DNA from: Hyphomicrobiales bacterium
Lineage (GTDB): Bacteria; Pseudomonadota; Alphaproteobacteria; Rhizobiales; Devosiaceae
DNA: 20,767 bases
NCBI GenBank assembly: GCA_015487985.1
Contig: WFOP01000108.1
Location: 1 to 20,767, forward strand
Reading direction: 5' to 3'
Shown: piece by piece, positions 7,801 through 15,894 of the stretch
Layout of the letters: each line of letters opens with the position of its first letter
Position numbering within the stretch: position 1 is the stretch's first letter
The notes under the pieces: generated by a model
Seen by the model: the letters and a program-made list of their open reading frames with translations, nothing else
Told to the model about the DNA's origin: nothing
The model's database searches: none
Translations under genes and position numbers: made by a program

Positions 7801-10800
7801 AAGTCCCTCATGACCAAAGATAATGTCATCACCAGCACCGCCATAAATCTCATCATTGCCGGCAAATCCAAACAACTTGTCTGCGCCATCTTCACCATCA
7901 AGGTAATCCTGGCCCAAACCTCCATAAATCAAATCGTCGCCGGTTCCGCCCAACAATGTGTCATCACCGTCACCACCGATAACATCATCATTGCCGGCAC
8001 CGCCGTGCAGTTGATCGTTCCCGGCATCACCGTAAAGCGCGTCATCTCCGGCACCACCAGCAAGTGAATCGGCACCATCTCCTCCGTAAAGAAGGTCATT
8101 GCCGGTTCCCCCCCGTAGAATGTCGTTGCCCGAACGGCCATACAGGCTGTCATTTCCGGCATCCCCATGCAGGCTGTCCTGACCGTTGTTGCCAAACAGG
8201 CGGTCATTACCATTACCGCCATTCAGGGTATCATCCCCGGCGTCACCCACAAGAACGTCATTGCCGTCAAATCCATTCACAACACTGCCCGCAATATTGG
8301 CGCTCAGCAAATTGTCAGAGGCATCTCCGTTGACAATGGCCGGATCAGATATGGGCACGGGATTAACTGTCACATTTACAGTGGCGGTTGCCCGGCCTCC
8401 CTGACCATCCGAAACCGTGTATTCAAATGACGCGGGTCCTTCATAGCCTGCATCGGGGCTGAACAAAATCTCGCCGGTAGCATTCAAGGACACGCTGCCA
8501 TTGAGTGCATTTTGTACCGAAACAAGACTCAGGCTATCTCCATCAGGGTCTGTATCATTATTCAGAATCTCCTGGACAGACAGCACGATATCAGAGCCAT
8601 TTTCAACCACAAAACCAATGTCATCAGTCAGTACCGGCCCCTGATTAGGCACCACTGTTACCGTAGATGCTTCAAGTCTGGCAGCTATCCGGGCGTTGAC
8701 TTCAACATGGTCAAAAACAAAGTTTTCCGAGGTCAGCGTCGACATGCCCACCCTCAGCAACATGATGGAATCGCCGTTGCCGAAGTTAAACTGGGTGCCA
8801 ATAAAAGTCTGACGCGCACGGGACATCAGGGTGTTGAAATTATCAATTCCGGCGATATCGAGCGCAATAATGTCTGCATCCTGGACACTGAAATCAATAA
8901 ACGTATCCTGACCCCCGCCTTGAGCATAAACATAGGTATCGGAATAAGTGTCCCCCAGATATGCGGGCAGATCACCGACAATTGAGTCCATTCCGGCGCC
9001 GCCAACAAGGATATCGCTGCCTCTGCCCCCTTTAACAAAATCATTTCCTGTGCCCGCGATCAGGACATCATCACCATTCTGGCCAAGCAGGTTATCGTTG
9101 CCCGAGTCACCAAAGATCAGATCATCACCATCGCCACCCAAAAGACTATCCCGGCCGCTTCCGCCATATAATGTATCGTTTCCAAGGCTCGCGGAAATGC
9201 GATCGTTTCCATCGCCCCCCTTCAACAGATCATCAAATTCGCTATCGAAAATCCTGTCGTCCCCGGCGAACCCGTTATACTTCACCTCTGCAGCATAATC
9301 GGGACGATAAACATCATCTTGTGAAGTCCCCACATCATAACCGGCAATTTTGGCCATGGAGCTTTGCAATTCAAGACTGTCGAGCGTCTCGCTTAGAGAA
9401 AATTCCTGCACGGTGTTTTGGTTCGTGCCGGCAAGTTCATCCATCATGTTGCCCGCCAGATCCGTCATTCGATCCGCAATAATCGTGCTGTAATCGAATA
9501 TGATATCCAGTTCACCGGCCACAAATCGTTGTAAATCTGCCTGCTCATTTTCAAGGCGCTCTATATCAAGTTCGATCATGTCAATCGCACTGCTCAAAGG
9601 ACCTTCGGTGAAGTCCTTTTCAAACGCGGCACGCTCATCAAGGGGCACGGCATATCCAAGTTTATTATAATAGAATATTTCATCTATTTCCCGGGCAGCG
9701 TCATAAAGCGCGTCATAAGTGAGAGTATTCAGCTTATACCCAAGCGCGTTTTCTCTCCCCTTGAATACCATCAGGGCATTTACTATGAGCGTGGTTTCAA
9801 GACCTGCATTATACTCGTAACCATTTTCAAGATACTCATTGAGATTGCGTGTCAGGACCTGCTGCAAATCCCGGGCAAGGGACAATTGCGTGGTAATATC
9901 AGAAAGCCTGCTGGCCAATACCTCAGTGCGGGTCGTATCAATATGGCTGATCAATGCCGCAACAAGATCGGAACCATTGGCTTCGATCAGGGCCGCATTA
10001 TCAAGCGCAAACTGGCCCAGATTTATGGATGAATCATAAGAGGGCGCGCGCGAAAAGGCGACCTGAGCTGCAGTAATATTACTTCCAACGGCTGCAATCC
10101 GTTCCACATCTCCCCCGACCCATGCCAGCAGTTGCAGGGCATTGGCCTGAGCGACAGCATCCTGAAGCGTTTCACCAGAGTAGAATGTTGTGGACAAAGA
10201 CACGCCGCCGGGGGCGTTTGCATCAATGTAGCCAAGGGTAACCCTTCCGGTTCCATCCGTGAGGACCTGAGCAAGATCGACAACACCATCGGCATTGACA
10301 TCAACGCTCACACCAACACCGCCGGCTTGCAATGCTTCGCCGGCAAGGGCCAGACGTTGTGCACTTTCCGAAGAGCGCGCTTCGCCCACTGCACCTGATG
10401 ACAATTCGGCCCTCCAGACCCCGCCATCGGCATCGGGAGCATAAATGTTGTCCACGATACCATCGCCATCAACATCCATGCGCATGCCTTGCACCCTGCC
10501 ATATTTCATCACGATATCGATGACAAAGGGGATATCCGGGTTTTCTCCCTCGGTAGAAATAGTGGCGACGCCGACCCCATCCCTGTTTACCCGCATAATA
10601 TCGACTTCACCCGAAACGATGTTCCCCAGTTCATCCTTGCGAACATCGCCATTGAAATCCGCGGCATAGGCGCCAAACATCGGATTTTCATCGCTGCCAA
10701 GTACCCTGATATAGTTCTGGGCGGCAGCTTGCAAAAGCTGGAATGCAAGGGGATAGTCATCGGCACTCAACGAAGCATTCTTCAAGCTGTCGAATACAGC

Positions 10801-13800
10801 CATCACGTCAAAATCCAGCGTGCTGTTATTGGACAACTCTTTCAAGACATGAGGATTTGCCAGCAAATAGGCCTGTGGATCAAAAAACACATTATCGGGC
10901 AGTTCATTGTTCGCATAAAATTCCTCGCGCGGGGTATTATTTGCGACATAGACGCGTGCGGCTATTGCCGCTGCTTCGGAATCTGCAAAATTCAGGACTT
11001 CTTCACCCATTTCACGCCATGATCCGGGATCCTCAGCCAGGCGACCGGCGATATAGGACAGGTAAATCATCTTTTCAGCGTCGGACATCGGCGCCTTGGA
11101 ATAGTCTTTGATACCCAGAACTTTTAGACCGCCGAATTCGACCTCGCCAATGGAAAGTCCTGTGGAATCAAAGCCCAGAACCTCTATATCAACAGGCGGA
11201 TTTTCTGCGCTTGTTATATTTGCGATATTCAGCACAGAATATAGTTTAACAAACGCCAGATCAACCAACACCCCGTCGTAAACACCCGTCCCGTCGAGCG
11301 GCCAATTATTTACATCTGCATCCGCAAAGGGATTTTCAACGTATTTAATCAACTGCTTTTCAGCATTGAACACCAAGTATGCCGGTACATTTGAATTGGT
11401 GTCACTTGTCGCTGGAATATATCTGTGAATGTTTTGAGTTACATAAATTACCAAAAGACGGCCATCATCGGAGACCATCCACTTGTCCCCATTGCCTGGT
11501 TCCAGAAGATCAGAATATACCTCCAGCGCATAGGCGGCACGAGAGGGCGTGCTGACCTGATTTTCCGCCTTCAGGCCAAAGCCCATGCTTAATGGATCAA
11601 CCTGACCCCATGGCTTGAGCGCCCGTGCGGCCTGCGTAAGTTTGGCAGCCTCTACGTAATCGAAGTCGGGGTTTGTCATGGAGTCAACGGAATTGACGGG
11701 CAAGGCAAACGCAAGATAGGTCTCCCCTTTGTCATTCAGGAGCTGAATGAGCTTGGAATTGTCCCCTTGTATCTCGCCACCCAGATCTGCAAAGGTCGTG
11801 ACCTTGTCCAGATTATCAGTTTGATCAACGACACCATCCCCGTCAATATCGACAGGCCCTTTTATACCATCGCGATTGTCATCGTTAATATGTTCAAAAA
11901 GGGTCAGTCCCAGATTTTCATTTGATTGAATAAATGCGACTCTGGTGTCGGCTGGAACCGGCAATGTCGTGTTGATGGCCGCAAGTTTTGCCATATATTC
12001 ATCAAAGCCGGCGGTCCCCTCCTGGGGTCTTTCGCTTTCGGAAAGAGTGCCAGTTACACCCCCAAGCTCGCTTACGAGTTGCTGGTATTCTTCATCCGTG
12101 AGGAATTTGCTGGTGTCCAGAGTTCTATGATTTTTGTGTAACTCGTCACGTACCCATTTTGAATTCGGGCTGTCATAATTCTGGATTACCCGAATGTCCT
12201 CGTTTGCATAGGCGCCCATTGCCTCTTTGTTGAAAGTGCGAACAAGTTTCAACTCTCTTACTTCAACATCAAAAACTTCGCCTATCTGTCGCGCGGGGAT
12301 CACTACATTTGGGACGATGTTTCCATTTTCAGCAAGTACGCCAACGGAAACCTGAGCCAAAAATGAGTTCGGATCAAGGTTTGTTGGTCCACGGTGCGGG
12401 TCCGGTCCATATGCAAATCCAATTCCATAGGGCTTATAATAGTCGCTAAACAGGCGATATTCGTCATTGCCATTCACATTGACCCGCACAACGCGAACTG
12501 TATTTGTCTCAAGGCTATAACTGGTGCTTGACACAATGTCCGCGGGGTCCCCCAGCAGGTAGATGAAATCATCTCCGATATTGTACTCGAAATTAACATC
12601 ATCAACAGAAACACCGTTGCCATCGGCATCGACGCCATCACCGATCTGGGCCAACTGGTATCTGGTTTGTTCGTATCTGGCTTCGCGCTCAGCGGCATCT
12701 TTCTTTGAACTCAGGGACATAATGTTGAAAAAATTCAACATGCCGACAAAAACCTGAACCGGGTTGGCTGTTGCGAAACCGGCAACAATATTCACAATTG
12801 CCAGCCCCGCCTGGGCATCCAGATTATCTTCTTCCACCAAAACAGTTGCAATCGCCAGTGTGAAATTGGCTGCATTGCCGAGATTGATGCCCTGGGTTGC
12901 GATGGCGTAACCGGTGTTGGCAATATTATAAATATCGTTTGCGTCGGAAATTATTCTTGCCGCATCCTCGGACAGCCACCCGATGTCACCCAATGTATTG
13001 AGTGCCGCCAAGAACCCGCCGACGGATTTCATGACCTGAGGTGTATCAATTCCCCAGTTTTCATATACTTCCAGTCCGGTTTCTGTGACTTTGTATACAT
13101 TGTAAGCGCCAACAACCGCGTCGGTAACGCTCTCATCAATAACACCCATACGCCCCAATTGAGAGATCAGGGACACTGCGGAGTTGACTGCTTTTTTGTA
13201 ATCGTCAAGATTTTCCGAATTTTGAAGCGCCCTGTCAAGAGCAACATTTACCGCTGCAAGTGCTGCATATCCGCCATAGGTCAACGCTGCGAATTGGGCA
13301 TACTCATCATCAATTACCCCAAGAGCCGCCAATGACCCCAGGGCCAGAACGGTGTCGTTTGCAAACCCCAAAGTGGCAATTGCGTCGCCACCAGGTGAAA
13401 ATGCCTGCTGCGCTCCACGCACGGCCTGATAGGCAAATGCAGAGGCCAGCAAAACGCCGGAAAAACTGCTTTTGTCATCATTGCTCAAATCGCCGTCTGT
13501 ATTCAGCAAAGTAATAAGTCCGGCAATGGCACCATCAAAGGTTCCATTTGAGCCCAGATCAGAGTCGGCAATCCCGATGATATTGGAAACAAAACGGAAA
13601 GCGCCATCCCCTAAACGATAAGCCTCAATTGCGCTCGTCAGGCGCTCGCCCAACCCGGGTATGCCTCTTTCATCATCAAAAAGGATACTGTTTTGCGGCA
13701 GCAGCAACTCATCAATAAAAGCATCAACGGGGGCCTTGTATTGCGTTTCCCATGTCTGGAGTACTGAATTGCCCGCTTCATCCCTTCGGAAAACTTCAAA

Positions 13801-15153
13801 CAAAACTTCCGAAATATCTATAATGCCGGCGAGTTCTTCGACCCCCTCGCCTGTAATCTTTTCTTCCAGATTTTGCAGCTCCTGGATCTGACCATTAGGA
13901 AAAACAATATGCGTAGCAACGCCATCCTGCGTAACAACTTTGGCCAAGCCTCCCGATGTCATGACTGTATTGATCTGCGCTGTGCTTCCTTCCCCTAAAA
14001 GCACTTCCTGAATAAGCTCGTTGTTGTAAGGGAAAGCGGAAAAAAATGCGGGTGGTGGCAACAAATCACTTTCGAGCGATTGCCTCCACTCCTGAGCCTC
14101 CAAAAGCCTGTCTGAACTGCCTGCGGCCTGAGTTTGATGGATCACTTCGCCATTGGGGTCATAAAGCGTCTGCAAACCATCCGAAGACTCGATATATACC
14201 GTTCCATCGGGATAAGTGGCGGCAAGGTTGGTGCCATTTTCATCGTCCCACACCGTGACATTGCTGCCATCTTCGCCCTGATACCAGATTTGGGTGCCGT
14301 CAGCTTGCTGAACAGCCTCGCCAATTTCATTGCCATTCTGGTCTGAAATTATGGTAAGTAAGGGCAGCTCGGCAAAGACCGGATTAAATTCAATTTCTTC
14401 AATCTCAGCAATTTCATCTAATCGCGCCTGTGTTTCCAGATCAATGCTTATTAAACCAAGATCACCAAGGGTTGCGAATATTTCATCAAACACCGCCTCG
14501 GCCTGCTCAATATAGGTGGCAAGGTTAAACTCCTTCCCCCCTTTATAAAATACCGGCGTACCGGTTTCGTCCAGAACCATTTCCACCCGGACGGCAAACC
14601 CGGCCCAAGCGCCGGTGGAATACTCCTTAATTATTTCATCGAGTATTTCTCTAACGGCTTCTACCTTTAGTAGCTTTGTTGCAGGAGTTGGAACCTTACT
14701 TAAAAGTGTGATCATTGGATCTATACCATTTATCATAAAGCCCACATTGAAACTGATGGCTGTGTCAGGCGTACCATCGGGCAAGGGGACATCGTAGCGG
14801 GTGTTCACAAAAACGGCGGTTTTGGCGCCCTTGCCCAAAAATGTCGCCCCGGGGCCCACTTCGGTATCAAAATTACCATCCGCATCAAGAGTTATGGTAC
14901 CAACCGCACCACGGACAACCGCATCGTACATGTTTGTAAATGGAGGTATTTGTTTGTCTGTTCTGTTCCCATTGGATAGAAATAAAGTCTTGGCTTCGCT
15001 ATCGAAATCGTAAAGTCCAAACGCGCCGGTTGCCGCCCCTAGCCCGACCGTACCCCATTTAGGTGTTCTAAAAGAGGCCCCTAAAACTAATGCATCCACC
15101 TCTATTGTTTCCCAGAAAGAGGGAACATCAATCGGTCCAACTTCGCCATTCAT
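4822..15153 (-). CDS. Giant RTX calcium-binding protein, type I secretion substrate (3443 aa)
   Basis: Predicted secreted Asp/Gly-rich protein, one uninterrupted frame, no cysteine seen. Start: an AGGA box 8 bases upstream; no Sec signal, as expected for type I export. Residues 1-1950 match no family I can name. They include a short YD-like beta segment (269-345), an Ala-rich hydrophobic helical stretch (about 565-815), DxDxDG-type loops near 839, 1101, 1560 and 1618, a LLANPHV element near 1422 and a probable coiled coil (1852-1883). RTX nonapeptide blocks follow at 1960-2060, 2293-2536, 2688-2935 and 3084-3367. Between them lie a secretion-C-terminus-like domain (2070-2148) and three cadherin/VCBS-like domains (2168-2268, 2589-2682, 2983-3075). 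The end has ADVIKDFSEG and terminal EDDFRFA, a serralysin-type export signal. No HExxH protease motif or lipase motif was found. Adhesin, surface-layer protein or toxin are all possible; the function is unknown. Confidence 0.93.
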   Translation of the reverse strand: MNGEVGPIDVPSFWETIEVDALVLGASFRTPKWGTVGLGAATGAFGLYDFDSEAKTLFLSNGNRTDKQIPPFTNMYDAVVRGAVGTITLDADGNFDTEVGPGATFLGKGAKTAVFVNTRYDVPLPDGTPDTAISFNVGFMINGIDPMITLLSKVPTPATKLLKVEAVREILDEIIKEYSTGAWAGFAVRVEMVLDETGTPVFYKGGKEFNLATYIEQAEAVFDEIFATLGDLGLISIDLETQARLDEIAEIEEIEFNPVFAELPLLTIISDQNGNEIGEAVQQADGTQIWYQGEDGSNVTVWDDENGTNLAATYPDGTVYIESSDGLQTLYDPNGEVIHQTQAAGSSDRLLEAQEWRQSLESDLLPPPAFFSAFPYNNELIQEVLLGEGSTAQINTVMTSGGLAKVVTQDGVATHIVFPNGQIQELQNLEEKITGEGVEELAGIIDISEVLFEVFRRDEAGNSVLQTWETQYKAPVDAFIDELLLPQNSILFDDERGIPGLGERLTSAIEAYRLGDGAFRFVSNIIGIADSDLGSNGTFDGAIAGLITLLNTDGDLSNDDKSSFSGVLLASAFAYQAVRGAQQAFSPGGDAIATLGFANDTVLALGSLAALGVIDDEYAQFAALTYGGYAALAAVNVALDRALQNSENLDDYKKAVNSAVSLISQLGRMGVIDESVTDAVVGAYNVYKVTETGLEVYENWGIDTPQVMKSVGGFLAALNTLGDIGWLSEDAARIISDANDIYNIANTGYAIATQGINLGNAANFTLAIATVLVEEDNLDAQAGLAIVNIVAGFATANPVQVFVGMLNFFNIMSLSSKKDAAEREARYEQTRYQLAQIGDGVDADGNGVSVDDVNFEYNIGDDFIYLLGDPADIVSSTSYSLETNTVRVVRVNVNGNDEYRLFSDYYKPYGIGFAYGPDPHRGPTNLDPNSFLAQVSVGVLAENGNIVPNVVIPARQIGEVFDVEVRELKLVRTFNKEAMGAYANEDIRVIQNYDSPNSKWVRDELHKNHRTLDTSKFLTDEEYQQLVSELGGVTGTLSESERPQEGTAGFDEYMAKLAAINTTLPVPADTRVAFIQSNENLGLTLFEHINDDNRDGIKGPVDIDGDGVVDQTDNLDKVTTFADLGGEIQGDNSKLIQLLNDKGETYLAFALPVNSVDSMTNPDFDYVEAAKLTQAARALKPWGQVDPLSMGFGLKAENQVSTPSRAAYALEVYSDLLEPGNGDKWMVSDDGRLLVIYVTQNIHRYIPATSDTNSNVPAYLVFNAEKQLIKYVENPFADADVNNWPLDGTGVYDGVLVDLAFVKLYSVLNIANITSAENPPVDIEVLGFDSTGLSIGEVEFGGLKVLGIKDYSKAPMSDAEKMIYLSYIAGRLAEDPGSWREMGEEVLNFADSEAAAIAARVYVANNTPREEFYANNELPDNVFFDPQAYLLANPHVLKELSNNSTLDFDVMAVFDSLKNASLSADDYPLAFQLLQAAAQNYIRVLGSDENPMFGAYAADFNGDVRKDELGNIVSGEVDIMRVNRDGVGVATISTEGENPDIPFVIDIVMKYGRVQGMRMDVDGDGIVDNIYAPDADGGVWRAELSSGAVGEARSSESAQRLALAGEALQAGGVGVSVDVNADGVVDLAQVLTDGTGRVTLGYIDANAPGGVSLSTTFYSGETLQDAVAQANALQLLAWVGGDVERIAAVGSNITAAQVAFSRAPSYDSSINLGQFALDNAALIEANGSDLVAALISHIDTTRTEVLASRLSDITTQLSLARDLQQVLTRNLNEYLENGYEYNAGLETTLIVNALMVFKGRENALGYKLNTLTYDALYDAAREIDEIFYYNKLGYAVPLDERAAFEKDFTEGPLSSAIDMIELDIERLENEQADLQRFVAGELDIIFDYSTIIADRMTDLAGNMMDELAGTNQNTVQEFSLSETLDSLELQSSMAKIAGYDVGTSQDDVYRPDYAAEVKYNGFAGDDRIFDSEFDDLLKGGDGNDRISASLGNDTLYGGSGRDSLLGGDGDDLIFGDSGNDNLLGQNGDDVLIAGTGNDFVKGGRGSDILVGGAGMDSIVGDLPAYLGDTYSDTYVYAQGGGQDTFIDFSVQDADIIALDIAGIDNFNTLMSRARQTFIGTQFNFGNGDSIMLLRVGMSTLTSENFVFDHVEVNARIAARLEASTVTVVPNQGPVLTDDIGFVVENGSDIVLSVQEILNNDTDPDGDSLSLVSVQNALNGSVSLNATGEILFSPDAGYEGPASFEYTVSDGQGGRATATVNVTVNPVPISDPAIVNGDASDNLLSANIAGSVVNGFDGNDVLVGDAGDDTLNGGNGNDRLFGNNGQDSLHGDAGNDSLYGRSGNDILRGGTGNDLLYGGDGADSLAGGAGDDALYGDAGNDQLHGGAGNDDVIGGDGDDTLLGGTGDDLIYGGLGQDYLDGEDGADKLFGFAGNDEIYGGAGDDIIFGHEGLDRLEGNAGNDTLNGGEGNDLLYGGAGNDELTGGAGGDLLEGGIGSDILNGEQGNDTIYGGDGDDQLKGGAGADILHGGAGTDTAIFEGPRTDYRIELGAASNSYIITELADPSNVDTLTGIENVSFNGVSHAIETVLNAVPVAANDDGLSVLTGQTLTLQTAVLLENDVDLDGDTLTVLSVQNPVNGSVVLDGTGNISFTPDSGFLGTATFEYTISDGHGGTSDATVEIGVRAVPTAGDDELHGLAGVDVIYAGDGNDTVFGGDGDDWLYGEAGNDTVSGGAGKDMLYAGAGDDIVSGGDGDDRIYGNSGNNTLNGDDGNDAMYGGTGVDILNGGAGNDWIYGGAGIANDTLNGDDGNDTLFGREGDDTLFGGAGNDSLYGEYGDDVLSGGAGNDRLFGENGNDTLSGGMAFDWLYGGVGDDVLYGDSGLDDLYGGLGNDVLSGGTGNDDLYGEAGDDILDGGAGADRLDGGAGIDVAYYAGERSRYLVELGADAGTYTVTDLLDPENTDTLTGVETLAFNTTFVAIESLFNAAPVAEDDTGFTIQSGAVLTLTAASILANDSDSDGDNLSLLSVSAASNGTVFLDDQGDVIFTPDAGYQGAASFAYTVSDGNGGTGDAMVNLSVLAPVSAASDVIVGSFGDDTVSGGAGDDEITGGAGNDTVNGDEGSDYVYGGLGADIVDGGLGNDFVFGDEGNDIVRGGAGNDWAYGGFGDDVVSGGDGADRVYGDDGNDTLSGGLGVDRLYGGTGEDNLSGGDAIDYLYGGAGADTLKGDLGNDYLRGDNGDDLILGGEGNDSLYGLNDNDTLHGGLGDDRLYGGNGVDTLYGDAGTDRLYGNDGTDTLNGGDGNDTLYGGNQDDILNGDLGNDTLYGDNGNDIISGGAGWDNLYGFVGDDTLIGGAANDTLYGGVGNDTFVFEANFGADVIKDFSEGAGSEDVIDFSGNNALNSFADVLAVAYQSGNSTVIDLGAEGKIVLADVNLSLLHEDDFRFA
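5054..5912 (-). repeat. RTX nonapeptide array 4 (27-bp coding repeat)
   Basis: About 31 in-frame units of the GGxGxDxLx calcium beta-roll type, encoded as a degenerate 27-base period on the minus strand. Units alternate GGxGxDxLx with GDxGNDxLY, an 18-residue pattern typical of a beta-roll turn. This is the array nearest the C-terminal secretion signal. Confidence 0.95.
5930..6390 (-). repeat. Beta-linker plus cadherin/VCBS-like module, copy 3
   Basis: This encodes a serralysin-like linker (YLVELG, then TDTLTGVETLAFN) followed by a cadherin/VCBS-like domain with DSDSDGDNLSLLSV, IFTPDAGYQG and YTVSDGNGG. It is clearly paralogous to the module at 7108-7560 in order and motifs. Confidence 0.85.
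6350..7090 (-). repeat. RTX nonapeptide array 3 (27-bp coding repeat)
   Basis: About 26 units of GGxGxDxLx type. A few are degenerate, for example GGMAFDWLY, and one is expanded by two residues (GGAGIANDTLN). Confidence 0.95.
7108..7560 (-). repeat. Beta-linker plus cadherin/VCBS-like module, copy 2
   Basis: This encodes a linker (YRIELG, then VDTLTGIENVSFNG) and a cadherin/VCBS-like domain with DVDLDGDTLTVLSV, SFTPDSGFLG and YTISDGHGG. It has the same layout as the module at 5930-6390. Confidence 0.85.
7548..8277 (-). repeat. RTX nonapeptide array 2 (27-bp coding repeat)
   Basis: About 27 regular GGxGxDxLx units in one block, among the most regular in the gene. It lies between cadherin/VCBS-like domains 1 and 2. 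Confidence 0.95.
8350..8652 (-). repeat. Cadherin/VCBS-like domain, copy 1
   Basis: This encodes a domain with NDTDPDGDSLSLVSV, LFSPDAGYEG and YTVSDGQGG. It matches the later two copies in its domain core, but it is preceded by a different linker (the secretion-C-terminus-like segment 8710-8944). Confidence 0.85.
8970..9276 (-). repeat. RTX nonapeptide array 1 (27-bp coding repeat)
   Basis: About ten units (GGDGNDRIS, ASLGNDTLY, GGSGRDSLL and so on). It is the first and shortest beta-roll block, marking the end of the unrecognised N-terminal region. Confidence 0.93.
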
Positions 15154-15650
15154 CTTGCTTTTCCTTTTTTATTTTATCTTTTTTTCGCGATTCAGCCGTA
15201 TGTGGAACTGACAAAAGATCAAAGAAAAGCACACGGCTTTCCCTGTTGCTAACTGATTTTGCTAGAAACAAATTCCCTGTCTTCTTGTCAGCGCGTGCCC
15301 GTACAGCCTCCCCTCGCACAGTTCAAATCCATTCGAAAAAAGCTAGCTGAACAATGTGCCCGCCAATATACGCAGTTCTGGGTAAACCCTGACAGATCAT
15401 TATCAAGACATGCCAAATTCCATGCCGCGCAAAGTTGAAATTACAGACACTCAAGACCCCAAAAACAAAATAACCAGCACAATAAACTTATATTTTCCAA
15501 TGGGATAAAAAATATGACGAGATGTTTACAAGGGTGATCTCAAACAGAATTCGGCCTGATGCATCACCGCCCCCTTCGGGGAAAATTTTTTTAGAAAAAC
15601 GTAATAAAAACTGAATTTGATGCCTGTTTTATGCTTTTTGCACCCCAAGA

Positions 15651-15668
15651 ACATGATTTTAATCATGT
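15651..15668. promoter_or_regulatory. Palindromic operator candidate, FNR/FixK-like core
   Basis: ACATGATT-TT-AATCATGT is an inverted repeat with perfect 8-base arms. Its core reads TGAT-N4-ATCA, the central part of the FNR/FixK consensus TTGAT-N4-ATCAA, though the outer bases differ (A and T instead of T and A). It lies about 500 bases from the RTX start and 370 from marR. The regulator is inferred, not shown. Confidence 0.4.
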
Positions 15669-15894
15669 CCGAAAGGCGCTTTAATGCTCGCTTGAAAACA
15701 GCCTGCCACTTTGTTGCCACAGATATGCAACGTCGCGATCAAAAGACTAGCCCCCATTGCCCATTGGTGGAGATTTTGAAACATTGGCTGGCAAAATCAG
15801 GGTTCTCACATGGCAACCGCCTAAAGGTTTGAAAGCGAATTTTCAATTCCGACAAAGCTAAATAATCGCGCGGGAGAATACTTCTTACAGCCAT

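Noticed and set aside
5377..8067. Long plus-strand frames across the RTX arrays
   Set aside because: They are antisense shadows of a 27-base coding repeat, with low-complexity products and no ribosome sites.
5054..9276. Regular short repeats resembling a CRISPR array
   Set aside because: The period is 27 bases with no constant repeat/unique spacer division, and it translates as RTX nonapeptides throughout.
4822..15153. Serralysin metalloprotease or RTX lipase
   Set aside because: The C-terminus is serralysin-like, but no HExxH zinc motif or convincing lipase nucleophile motif was found.
15557..15566. Perfect 10-base palindrome TGATGCATCA
   Set aside because: Palindromes of this length are expected by chance many times in 20 kb, and there is no supporting context.
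15571..15592. Terminator from the CCCC-TTC-GGGG hairpin followed by AAAATTTTTTT
   Set aside because: The stem is only 4 bp and no gene ends nearby on that strand; left as chance.
15617..15832. 71-codon plus-strand ORF in the intergenic region
   Set aside because: No ribosome site and no recognisable sequence. It runs over the palindrome and overlaps open frames on the other strand.
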